From NCBI GenBank assembly GCA_010909165.1, contig VJWM01000044.1:1736001-1800000 (forward strand): a stretch of 64,000 nt of DNA. The letters run 5' to 3'. The notes below the pieces were generated by a model that was given only the letters and a program-made list of their open reading frames with translations, had not been told where the DNA came from and ran no database searches. The DNA comes from Anthoceros angustus. Lineage: Eukaryota > Streptophyta > Anthocerotopsida > Anthocerotales > Anthocerotaceae. Shown here piece by piece: positions 22,291-32,600 of the stretch; position 1 is the stretch's first letter; every line of letters starts with the position of its first letter. The translations under genes were made by a program, and so were the position numbers.

Positions 22291-24572
22291 TCGAATACAA
22301 CTCGGAAGGTTGATCAAGGTAGATATCACTCTACCACTAGTACAACCCATCTGCGGTGGGAGGAGTTTTCGTTCATCCCATAGTTCGCCGAATGAGCATG
22401 GCGATGGTTCGAAAACTGAGTGACGGGTGGGCGCCGGCCGGCGCCCACCCTCGGACCGACTGCTTGATCAAGTTGCGAGTACCATGTTGAAACTCAGTGT
22501 CCTTGTTCATGGATGGCCCCTGGTTGTAGGTTTGATTGGTCGAGGTTAGTGGGCGCCGCTGCCGGCCCCGGCCCCATCCACCTTCAAACTCGCCAACCAT
22601 AATATATGACCTAGAAGGTGGACGTTTTGTAGATTTTAGATTGGGGAAGATGGTAAATGTATGTGTGAAGAGGTGATAGTCCACGACATTTGTTGTATGC
22701 AATGGGTTTCATGGATTCTGTCTTCGCTTGTGGTGGAAGAAGCGTGTTTGTATGTGTGAAATTGGGGAACGTGAAAACTTGGAAGGATGTGAAACTTGGA
22801 ACGTGTTTGTGGCGGAAAAATATCGCCAGGAGGCACACCGCTGCAGGAGGAGCGGGAAAAATGGCAAAACACCGTGAAAAGAGTTACAGGAACCGGATAA
22901 GTACATGCTCCTCGCTATAGACGGAATGGACCAAGAAGACCGAGATTCCACACTTTCTGCGTTGGCCAAAGAATCTTGATGAGGACCGTGTATCTGCACG
23001 TAGTGGTTGCATGATCCACAATTATACAAAGCGGAGATATGGTCATTGTACAAGCGGCGTGTCAAAGCTCGTCTGCGGTTTGTGACGTCTGTGGTTTTGA
23101 AGTTATGGAAATCTAACTTCAGAGTGAAGATTCCCAAATCCAACAGTTCTCGACGCTCAATATGTCAGGTTAAAGACCACCATTCGAATACAACTCGGAA
23201 GGTTGATCAAGGTAGATATCACTCTACCACTAGTACAACCCATCTGCTGGGGAGGAGTTTTTGAGTTCATCCCATAGTTCGCGAATGAGCGGTGGTATGC
23301 GGATGGTTCGAAAACTGAGTGTCGGAGGGTGGCCGCCCCCGCCAGATCAGACACCGTTTAAGTTGCTCGAGTACCATGTTTGAAACTCGCAGTCCTTGTT
23401 CATGGATGGCCCACAGGTTGTAGGTTTGATTGGTCGAGTTTGTGCCGGCGCCGGCCGCGCCCCATCCACCTTCAAACTCGCCAACCATAATATATGACCT
23501 AGAAGGTGGACGTTTTGTAGATTTTAGATTGGGGAAGATGGTAAATGTATGTGTGAAGAGGTGATAGTCCACGACATCGGTTTGTTGTATGCAATGGGTT
23601 TCATGGATTACATCTTCGCTTGTGGTGTGGAAGAAGCGTGTTTGTATGTGTGAAATTGGGAGCGTGAAAACTTGGAAGGATGTGACACTTGGAGCGTGTT
23701 TGGTGTGGCGGAAAAATATCGGCCGCGTTAGAGGCACACCGTCGGAGGAGGCGGGAAAAATGGCAAAACACCGTGAAAAGAGTTCTGAGGGCGGATAAGT
23801 ACATGCTCCTCGCTATAGGCGGAATGGACGAAGCGAGATTCCACACTTTGCGTTGGCCAAAGAATCTTGATGAGGACCGTGTATCGTGCACGTAGTGGGT
23901 TGCATGATCCACAATTATACAAAGCGGAGATATGGTCATTGTACAAACGGGTGTCAAAGCTCGTCTGCGACGTGGTTTTTGAAGTTATGGAAATCTAACT
24001 TCAGAGTGAAGATTCCCAAATCCAACAGTTCTCGACCGCTCAATATGTCTGGTTAAAGACCACCATTCGAATACAACTCGGAAGGTTGATCAAGGTAGAT
24101 ATCACTCTACCACTAGTACAACCCATCCGCCGGAGGAGTTTTCGTGTTCATCCCATAGTTCGCCGAATGAGCATGGTATGCGGATGGTTCGAAAACTGAG
24201 TGTCGAGGGTGGCGCCCGCCGCGCCCACCCTCGATGATGACTGCTTGCTGGAGTACCATGTTTGAAACTCGCAGTCCTTGTTCATGGATGGCCCCTGGTT
24301 GTAGGTTTGATTGGTCGAGTTTAGGGCCGGGGCGCCGCCGGCCGGCCCCATCCACCTTCAAACTCGCCAACCATAATATATGACCTAGAAGGTGGACGTT
24401 TTGTAGATTTTAGATTGGGGAAGATGGTAAATGTATGTGAAGAGGTGATAGTCCACGACATCGGTTTGTTGTATGCAATGGGTTTCATGGATTACATCTT
24501 CGCTTGTGGTGTGGAAGAAGCGTGTTTGTATGTGTGAAATTGGGAACGTGAAAACTTGGAAGGATGTGACAC

Positions 24573-26310
24573 TTGGAACGTGTTTGTGGAGAAAATATCA
24601 GCGTTAGAGGCACACCGCTGCAGGAGGAGCGGGGAAAAATGGCAAAACACCGTGAAAAGAGTTACAGGGAACCGGATAAGTACATGCTCCTCGCTATAGA
24701 CGGAATGGACCAGAAGAAGACTGAGATTCCACACTTTCTGCGTTGGCCAAAGAATCTTGATGAGGACTGCCGTGTATCTGTGCACGTAGTGGGTTGCATG
24801 ATCCACAATTATACGTACGCAGCAAGAGTGTTTTTGCACTATGCCAATTTGAGGAACGATGCGAATCTGACAATCAGGATTATTCAAGATGTTATTCTTA
24901 ATTATAAAGGAGTGCTACCCAAAGTGCTCTATTTGCAGCTTGACAACACTTGCCGGGAAAACAAGAACCAGCTGTTGTTTGCGTATTTGAACATGCTAGT
25001 TGATATGGGAACTTTTCAGAAGGTGAAGGTTGGGTTCCTCCTTGTTGGGCACACTCACGACCAAATCGACCAAATGTTCTCTTGCTTTTCCAAAAGCTTG
25101 AAGCACAAGGAGGCACACACTCTTCCGCGTTGGCCGACATCTTGGTTCATGCATACACGCCTACACCGGAGATCAAAGTTTTGCAGGAGGTCCGGACTTC
25201 ATATGTATGGCCGATTAGACAAGGCGATGGTCGGCATATTCATCGGCGGTGAGAAAATTGAACAACTTATCTTTCCAGCACGTTTAAAATCACCAGAGAA
25301 GACAAACCGCGTAATGGGATGAATTAGGAGCAAGCAATATTCGACATCGATGTATTGGGAAACCGAAGCCGGGTTGGAGTTTTGAAATTTGTCCCTCCAA
25401 CGATATAATACACGGCCCTCCGGCTCGAGACAAGAAAGGGACGTCGGCGGGGTTATCTCCGACAAGGAGTGGCACATTTGAGAGCGGTCTGCCGAGCGCG
25501 CCATATGTGACGGGAGAATATGGATGGTGGGAAGCATTCAGGTGGACCAAGAAGAAATCGCAATAATCGTGGAGAACAACATTGGGCTCGCACTAGAAGT
25601 GCCGTGGAAATGGTTCTCTCGGGCGAATCGGAAGAAACAGACAACCACTCCAAGTTCCCATGAAGCTATCCTAGAGGAGGCGTTGCTAAGAGAACTCCCC
25701 AACGGATATGTACTTGGGGCCTTACCAAGGCAGCAGCAGAAATGGCACGCTTGCATGGAGATGTAAAAGACATAAAGGAAGGATGTTCATCGATTCTTGT
25801 ACCGATACGCATAATCGGCCTTTCCGGATTGGGAAAGTTAATCGTGAGGTTGGATGTGGAAGAGCCTCATTTCTGGTTCATCGTACAGATCGAGCACAGA
25901 TGCATATGAAGGCGTATACGTGGAAGAATATGTGATTCCGCACCCATCCACCGAGATTGGGATTGGAAGGAAAAAGGGTGGGAAGGCAAATTTCAAGAAT
26001 GTTCAAGAAGTCTTCATCAATAAAACGTCATCTTGTATTATGGGTTCGGTTTGAATTCCGTAAACATCTCTATTCCATTGACAAAAAGCGATCGAGGATA
26101 AGTTGAATGAATTGCGGGGCTTCATCGAGCCACCAAAGTGCACCGAAGATAGTGACGAAGACGGTGAGGACATCGGGCCCTTGGACATGGAAGGTGTCAA
26201 TTCGGGAGATGAGTGAAAAGATGTATGAAGTGGAGGCAAAACATCGGTGGACATCGGTGAGACAAGAGGGTTTACTCATCCGCGTGTGTGACCGCCAAGT
26301 GTTAGGCTCA
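24573..26310 (+). pseudogene. Best-preserved DUF7869-type core, element II copy A
   Basis: A 249-codon frame (24,573-25,322) carries KYMLLAIDGMDQ, LRWPKNLDEDCRVSVHVVGC, LQLDNTCRENKNQLLFAYLN, KVGFLLVGHTHDQIDQMFSC and FSKSLKHKEAHTLP. The acidic residues in AIDGMD, QLDNT and HDQID with the His of GHTH form a D-D/N-H-D pattern characteristic of this transposase-like domain. The frame breaks at about 25,130. Later fragments include VGSIQVDQEEIAIIVENNIG, MYLGPY and an IGKVN block, then STEIGIGRKKGGKANFKN and VFINKTSSCIMGSV. Everything from about 24,668 is repeated from 26,849. Confidence 0.6.
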
Positions 26311-29013
26311 AAGTGGGAGCTCGCGTTAGTGATAGGGAATCACCTGTTGGTGCTATCATTCGGTGTTGGAAGTTGAAGAAGTTGGAGTCACTTCCGGCCG
26401 TAGGTTGCGGCGACATGGACAAATGGCGGTGGCCGTGGCGCCCGCCATTTTTCACCATCCTCTAGTAGCATGGAAACCGTTTTCCGCACCAGTCCTGCGT
26501 ATTGTACATTTTGTTCGTCAGACTGTATATAACCCATCCGTACGCATGCCTAAATCCTACATCGTGGAAACCCGATAGTTGAAGGCGCCGGCCCACCGGC
26601 GCCCTGAGCGGCCCCTTCTTGCCAAAAACAACAGACTATGGGTTCTGGACGGACGGTTCGGAAAGAAGCACCATTCTTTACCAATGATGACTGTGAAGAT
26701 TGCCTGCAATGTCTTCAAAAGACCTTGTTTATTTAGACTATGCCTCATCAACCCGTTCCCTTTTAGTCCTTCCGGTACTTATGGTAAGCAAGCATGGGTC
26801 GTATTATGCCAAATTCGATGGCGAACTCGCTAACCCTTTGTGTGATGGAACCGGATAAGTACATGCTCCTCGCTATAGACGGAATGGACCAAGAAGACCG
26901 AGATTCCACACTTTTGGCCAAAGAATCTTGATGAGGACCGTGTATCCGCACGTAGTGGGTTGCATGATCCACAATTATACGACGCAGAAGAGTGTTTTGC
27001 ACTATGCCAATTTGAGGAACGATGCGAATCGACAATCGGATTATTCAAGATGTTATTCTTAATTATAAAGGAGTGCTACCCAAAGTGCTCTATTTGCAGC
27101 TTGACAACACTTGGGAAAACAAGAACCAGCTGTTGTTTGCGATTTGAACATGCTAGTTGATATGGGAACTTTTCAAGGTGAAGGTTGGGTTCCTCCTTGT
27201 TGGGCACACTCACGACCAAATCGACCAAATGTTCTCTTGCTTTTCCAAAAGCTTGAAGCACAAGGAGGCACACACTCTTCCGCTTGGCGACATCTTGGTT
27301 CATGCATACACGCCTACACCGGAGATCAAAGTTTTGGGAGGTCCGGACTTCATATGTATGGTTAGACAAGGCGATGGTCGCCAGCATATTCATCGGCGGT
27401 GAGAAAATTGAACAACTTATCTTTCCAGCACCAGTTTAAAATCACCAGAGAAGACAAACCAGACGGTGAGTAATTAGGAGCAAGCAATATTCGACATCGA
27501 TGTATTGGGAAACCGAAGCCGGGTTGGAGTTTTTGAAATTTGTCCCCTCCAACGACATAACAGCTGCACGGCTGTCGGCCCTCCGGGCTCGAGACAAGAA
27601 AGGGACGTCGGCAGGGTTATCTCCGACGGAAGGAGTGGCACATTTGAGAGCGGTCTGCGAGCCATATGTGACCGGGAGAATATGGATGGTGGGAAGCATT
27701 CAGGTGGACCAAGAAGAAATCGCAATAATCGTGGAGAACAATATTGGGCTCGCACTAGAAGAGCCGTGGAAATGGTTCTCTCGGGCAGAATCGGAAGAAA
27801 CAGCACAACCACTCCAAGTTCCCGATGAAGCTATCCTAGAGGAGGCGCTAAGAGAACTCCCCAACGGATATGTACTTGGGGCCTTACCGGCTTGGGAAGG
27901 CGCAGCAGGAAATGGCACGTTTGCATGGAGATGTAAAAGACATAAAGGAAGGGATGTTCATCGCAGTACCTTGTACCAGCGATACGCATAATCGGCCTTT
28001 CTGGATTGGGAAAGTTAATCAGGTGAGGTTGGATGTGGAAGAGCCTCATTTCCTGGTTCACTGGTACAGGACTGAGCACACAGATGCATATGAAGGCATA
28101 TACGTGGAAGAATATGTGATTCCAGACCCATCCACTGAGACAGATGGGATTGGAAGGAAAAAGGGTGGGAAGGCAAATTTCCCGAAGAATGTTCAAGAAG
28201 TCTTCATCAATAAAACCGTCATCTTGTATTATGGGTTCAGTTTGAATTCCCGTAAACATCTCTATTCCATTGACAAAAAGCGATCGTGATAAGTTGAATG
28301 AATTGCGGGGCTTCATCGAGCCACCAAAGTGCACCGTAAGATAGTGACGGTGAGGACATCGGGCCCTTGGACATGGAAGGTGTCAATTCGGGAGATGAGT
28401 GAAAAGATGTATGAAGTGGAGGCAAACAGCGGTGGACATCGGTAGACAAGAGGGTTTACTCTCTGACTGTCGAAGTGTGCTGACCGCCAAGTGTTAGGGT
28501 CAAAGTGGGGAGCTCGCGTTAGTGATAGGGAATGACCTGTTGGTGCTATCATTCGGTGACTGGAAGTTGAAGAAGTAGGAGTCACTTCCCCTGGCCGTAG
28601 GTTGCAGTGTCGGCGACATGGACAAATGGCGGGGTGGGCGGCGCCCGCCATTTTTCACCATCCTTAGTAGCATGGAAACCGCTTTTCCGCACTTATTGTA
28701 CATTTTGTTCGCACAGATATAACCCATCCGACGCATGCCTAAATCCTACATCGTGGAAACCCGATAGTTGCCCACCGGCGCCTGGCCCTTCTTGCCAAAA
28801 ACAAAAGACTATGGGTTCGACGGTTCGGAAAGAAGCACCATTCTTTACCAATGATGACTGTGAAGATTGCCCGCAATGTCTTCAAAAGACCTTGTTTATT
28901 TAGGCGGCCTCATCAACCCGTTCCTTTTAGTCCTTCCGGTACTTATGGTAAGCAAGCATGGGTCGATTATGCCAAATTCGATGGCGAACCACGCCTAACC
29001 CTTTGTGTGATGG
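24668..29013. repeat. ~2.17-kb tandem duplication of the transposase core and 3' end
   Basis: Unit 1 runs from ggaaccggataagtacatgc (24,668) to tgtgatgga (26,848). Unit 2 starts with the same word at 26,849 and runs to tgtgatgga near 29,013. Only gga is shared at the join. Unit 2 keeps the better 3' part and unit 1 the better 5' part. Confidence 0.85.
26849..28454 (+). pseudogene. DUF7869-type core and C-terminal part, element II copy B
   Basis: The core (26.86-27.28 kb) is frameshifted, but LTTLGKTRTS and KVGFLLVGHTHDQIDQMFSC are readable. From 27,500 a 163-codon frame gives FVPSNDITAARLSALRARDK, VGSIQVDQEEIAIIVENNIG, LEEPWKWFSRAESEE and PNGYVLGALPAWE. An overlapping frame (27,870-28,289) gives MYLGPYRLGK, FIAVPCTSDTHNRPFWIGKV, FLVHWYRTEHTDAYEGIYVE and FINKTVILYYGF. 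The PFWIGKV...HFLVHWY region looks like a small beta-barrel reader fold (chromo- or BAH-like), which is an inference from pattern only. The protein probably ended near 28.4 kb, before the right inverted repeat. Confidence 0.55.
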
Positions 29014-29145
29014 AGACACCGCTCGGACGTCAATTTCATCCCTTATCGACCCTTATTTTCAGGCCTTTTTGGGCGATGTTGCCCAAAGCGAATGCGACCC
29101 ATCCCAAACCCCCTTCCGACGATATTTGGATGAAAACCCCATCAG

Positions 29146-29166
29146 ATATTAACCCTTCCAAGATTA
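29146..29166 (-). repeat. Right terminal inverted repeat of element II
   Basis: Reverse complement reads TAATCTTGGAAGGGTTAATAT, matching the left end with one G missing. Inward lie aaaaccccatca (29,133-29,144) and aaacccccttccg (29,106-29,118), similar to the words beside the left end. Confidence 0.7.
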
Positions 29167-29219
29167 CAGTAGCAGTAGTGGTAGCCTACCACGTGATTCT
29201 ATACTAGTAGGGCGCCTCC

Positions 29220-30326
29220 CTATCGGGGTGGTGCCTCTTTCATAGGCACCCACGAAATGGTGGGGACTCCTCCCACCCTTGGGATCGTCACCCCTACTGT
29301 GGTAGTCCCCTCATAGACTACCACTTGGCCCTCTATGGCCGGATCTTGCTCTTCTTGTGGGGGAAAGGCCTCCCACTCCGGCAACCTTGTTGCCTCCGCC
29401 ACCTCCGCTCTCGGTCCTGGGGTCCTTGTGGAGGTTTGTCCTCCCATGGTCTTCCTCAGCGCAAAGGGTAGAGGCCTCTCTAAGCTTGGCTGGAGGTGGA
29501 TGATCTCAAAAGGATGCCAAGCATCCTCAAGCTCTTTGCTAGTCAAGAGCTCCTCCGTTTCCCACAAGTGCACCAAATAGGTGCTGAGGTAACATGGCCT
29601 TGGCCAAATAGGTGCTAAGGAGCTTCTCCCTGTGATGGATGTAGGCCTCATACATGACAGTGCCCCAATCCGGCTTGGCTCCTCGCGAGATCTTCCACAA
29701 AAACTGGAGGAAGTTGGTGCTGAAATAAGAGGTCCGTTGGTAATTCACCAATCCCAACACAATTTTGGCAAAGAGCCGCCACTTCAGCTCCTTGATGCTG
29801 TCTGTCTTCCAGCCATTCTTGGCGTGGGCCTTCACTCCTCCGTCCATCATATCGAGGACCTCCTGCGGAAATCCTCTTCCCTCCATTTGTCCTCTCGAGG
29901 AGAGCAATTCCTGAGCTCTCCTCCTCCGGTCTACCATACACTTGGCGAATGCTCCGGACTGTCCAGCAGCACGGATCCGTCCGAGCATTCCTCTCCGGCA
30001 ACGCGGCAAGGGCTGCTTCCGATTGATGGAGGTTGATGTAACACTCCTCAATCAACTCCAAATTGGTGTAGGCCCATTGGCGGCCATACACCCATCCCAA
30101 TTGGATGTTCTCCTCTTCCGCCCATTGCCTGAAATCTACCAAATCGCGGGGGTTGAGCTGCCCGCAAAACAGGTGAACTGGGGCATTTCAAAATCCTCTC
30201 CTCCTGGCGGCGCAGCCTCCGCTGCCGCCTTCTTTCCCCTTCCTCCTCGTGAGGAGGAACCCTTGGCAGGCGGTTCCTTCCCCTTGCCCTTCCCTGCTTG
30301 AGGCATGGCGGCGTCTTTCTTCCCAA
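29220..30326 (-). pseudogene. Gag-like gene of a retroelement-like unit (5' side)
   Basis: Read leftward from about 30,305, frames give a basic N-terminus (MPQAGKGKGKEPPAKGSSS), a DFRQWAEEENIQLGWVYGRQ block (30.07-30.13 kb), RSDPCC-type sequence, then an uninterrupted block with LKWRLFAKIVLGLVNYQRTS, STNFLQFLWKISRGAKPDWG and YEAYIHHREKLLSTYLAKAM (29.6-29.8 kb). After an indel it continues YLVHLWETEELLTSKELEDA and a Pro- and Glu-rich tail. A basic N-terminus, helical middle and acidic tail suggest a gag-like structural protein; no protease or reverse transcriptase is seen. The coiled-coil frames at 9.57-10.88 kb read in the same direction and may be its downstream partners, separated by element II. 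Confidence 0.4.
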
Positions 30327-30949
30327 GTGCTTCTAGGGGAGTGAATTACTTCCCAAGTGATGTCAGAGGAGGAAGCTACTTCCCAATTGGCAACCTCAAG
30401 CTTCGTTCCCAAGTGCTTCTCCTCCTCACGACTGGCAGCAAAACCTCTCCTGAGACACAATTCCAACGTTAGGCTTGGTGATGCTTCCCAGTTGTCGCCA
30501 ATTTTCCTCAGGAGCTCTCCTTCCAGGGCAAGGCGCCGCCGGTGAGGTGGTCGCGGCGTTCTTCTTCGCGAAATCCCTTCCACAATTACGAGGTTATAGG
30601 TGTTCCAACCTAGCGCCTCCGACGTGGCGCCCGCCCAAGACTCAGTTCGCCTCCCTCCACTCAACGCGTGAGCTCAGAAGGTTCCTTCACGTCGCGTGGC
30701 TCCTGGCGGCTTCTTCTCTTCTCCTTCCTTCGCCTCGCGCTCTTCATTCGTGGTTTCCCTTCCTCCTCGTGAGGAGGAAGCTACTTCCCAATTGGATGTT
30801 CTCCTCTTGTGCTCAGTCTTGTTCGTGGTGGTGGTGGCGAGGACGATGGCGGTTTCTCCTTCTCCTCTTGCGCTTACGCTCCAGCTCCAGTCTCAGCTCT
30901 TCGCGAAGTGAGGACGCCACAATTCGGAGAGAGAGTTGGTGTTGCCCAA
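30327..30949. other. Upstream region of the gag-like unit with repeated cttcctcctcgtgaggagga
   Basis: No gene is supported. The near-palindrome ttcctcctcgtgaggaggaa occurs at 30,240-30,259 and about 30,758-30,777. The words gaagctacttcccaattgg and ttcccaagtg also repeat (30,329-30,415 and 30,778-30,800). These may be terminal or untranslated repeats of the retroelement-like unit. Confidence 0.45.
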
Positions 30950-32600
30950 ACTGCTATACTCTTGGTGAAAGTTTAACAATGATAACCGATATTCAACAGT
31001 GACTATAGTGACAAACATTGGAGAGCAATCTTTTGTCACACAGTTGATGAGTTGGAAAGTTTAAGACACAAAGTTTGGAACAAAAGTGTTCGATTCAATG
31101 GCAGTGATAGGGGTGGATTAGGCTCAATTTTTGGTAGATACATAAGAGTTTTATGAAAAGAAGACCAATCTAGGGAGAAAAATTGTGGTCTCTGGTTTGG
31201 ATGGTGATTGCTTAGCCCAGCCATTCCAACCATTACTTAGGATTATACCACTAGCCCACATCGTACTCAAATTAACAATTTCTAACCTATGTAAAAACTC
31301 TTATAATGGGTTTTGGCGTTGGCTTTCTATGACTAATTCTTTATAATAATTAACATAAAATTTATGTACTTCCTAAGTTCCCAAATTTCCTACCATGGAA
31401 AGTTCATAACTAGGACTTATGAAACCATCTGGACCTCCACATTCTTGCATTTTTAGTATATGTAACATACACATCAGATGTTTAACTGATACACTCGATT
31501 TAGGGTGTCTAAATTAACATTAATGTTGAGTAAATTATATTTCTCCTACATTTGTAATTTTCTCACTCTTGTCATAGTCTTCATTTTGTTTAGATACAAA
31601 ACGTGTCACGCTTCTCCTTTTTAGTAATGAATTCCTCATATTGAATTATTTGATCTGGGTGATTATCAAGATAGTTCTTAAATCAACAGCAACCTCTATG
31701 CTTCTCTAGTACAACTTATAAAATTTCTAATAATCAATTATAATGATTTATAATTGAACCAATATGGAAACAAGGTTGAAGTTATATGTTCTTTTAGAAT
31801 TCAAATTAATTTGGTTTCGTATTTACTACCTCTTAGATCTTCAATCATTTGATTACAGTTAGGGAAACATTCTCCCAACTTCGTAGGGCTATAAACCAAA
31901 TCTTCTAACCCTTTCCAATTTTCACCTATTCCTCGAAATAATTCTAGTAAGATGAATATCCTTACATTTTTCTCTACTTAATAAAGGATAGGTGCTCCAT
32001 GTGAATGTCAAAATCGTACTTTGTGGGAGGATATACAATACGGACGACAGAATGTTGATCCTCTATTGCTCCAATACTCCTTGGGAATATAAATTTTATT
32101 CAGGTGTTCATAAGAACCCAATCTGACATAAATGTATACTTTGCTCCAATCTTCAGGGCATAAATTGCCTTGCTTATTCCAGAATTTGGTAAATTCTTCG
32201 TCCTCAAGTTCTCATTGAATACGTGCTTCCTCTACACCAACTCATACAATTTTATTACTAAAGTAAAAATGAAATTTAATCATCTGATTAATTATTATAT
32301 TGAATTTTGTTGCTGAAATCATGAATCAATACAACTTGTCTACTGTCGTAAATCATTTCATAACAGCCTCATGATTGGAAAAATATAAAAGTTTGTATTA
32401 AAATTAAATTTCAACTTAACACATTTGCTCGGAGTGAAATCATCATTCCATGACAAATTGATCACTCTAAGAAATTACTGTCTCAAAAAATTAGGTGTAC
32501 TTGAGGTATTTCTCTACAATAAAGGTGTTCCTACTAGATTTCCTCACCGGCACTTTCTTACGTTTTTTTTAAATTTGATGATGAATCTCCAGCACTCACT
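30950..32600. other. AT-rich island with a decayed minus-strand reading frame
   Basis: Composition switches abruptly from about half G+C to clearly AT-rich, with many poly-A/T words and no similarity to the repeats on the left. On the minus strand one frame from about 32,235 to 31,770 is open for two runs of about 60 codons separated by stops. The first run contains TKFWNKQGNLCPEDWSKVYI and NKIYIPKEYWSNRGSTFCRP; the second has FRGIGENWKGLEDLVYSPTK. The family is not recognised. It may be a relic of an AT-rich gene or chance. Confidence 0.35.

Larger units (their letters stand above)
18629..24660. repeat. Nested tandem array of partial transposase-gene copies
   Basis: Two long units start with gaatggggccccgc-type sequence at about 18,640 and 19,855. 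A third shortened unit starts near 21,440. The word gaagattcccaaatccaaca recurs at about 19,672, 20,883, 22,232, 23,126 and 24,008. The word catcccatagttcg recurs at about 19,821, 21,024, 22,375, 23,269 and 24,151. The word ggtttgattggtcgag recurs four times from 21.18 kb. Intervening bases are mostly identical, with scrambled spots at CNG words. Confidence 0.85.
11048..29166. mobile_element. Element II: large divergent two-arm transposon with inverted-repeat ends
   Basis: The outer ends carry TAATCTTGGAAGGGGTTAATAT (left) and the reverse complement of TAATCTTGGAAGGGTTAATAT (right), identical except for one G. Between them the left arm (to about 17.84 kb) reads on the minus strand from MASGRRSRKE to methyltransferase-like sequence. 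The right arm (from about 17.95 kb) reads on the plus strand as several partial copies of a DUF7869-type transposase-like gene. Both arms end close to their inverted repeat, as expected if they belong to one element. The length is inflated by at least four tandem duplications. No clean target-site duplication is visible. It is probably inserted in a retroelement-like unit. Confidence 0.55.

Noticed and set aside
11048-29166. Target-site duplication of element II
   Set aside because: Bases flanking the two ends (aacatga and cagtagc) do not match, and the left end is itself duplicated, so none is claimed.
30950-32600. Organelle-derived insertion (NUMT or NUPT) as explanation of the AT-rich island
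   Set aside because: No plastid or mitochondrial gene was recognised in it. Composition alone is not enough, so no call was made.
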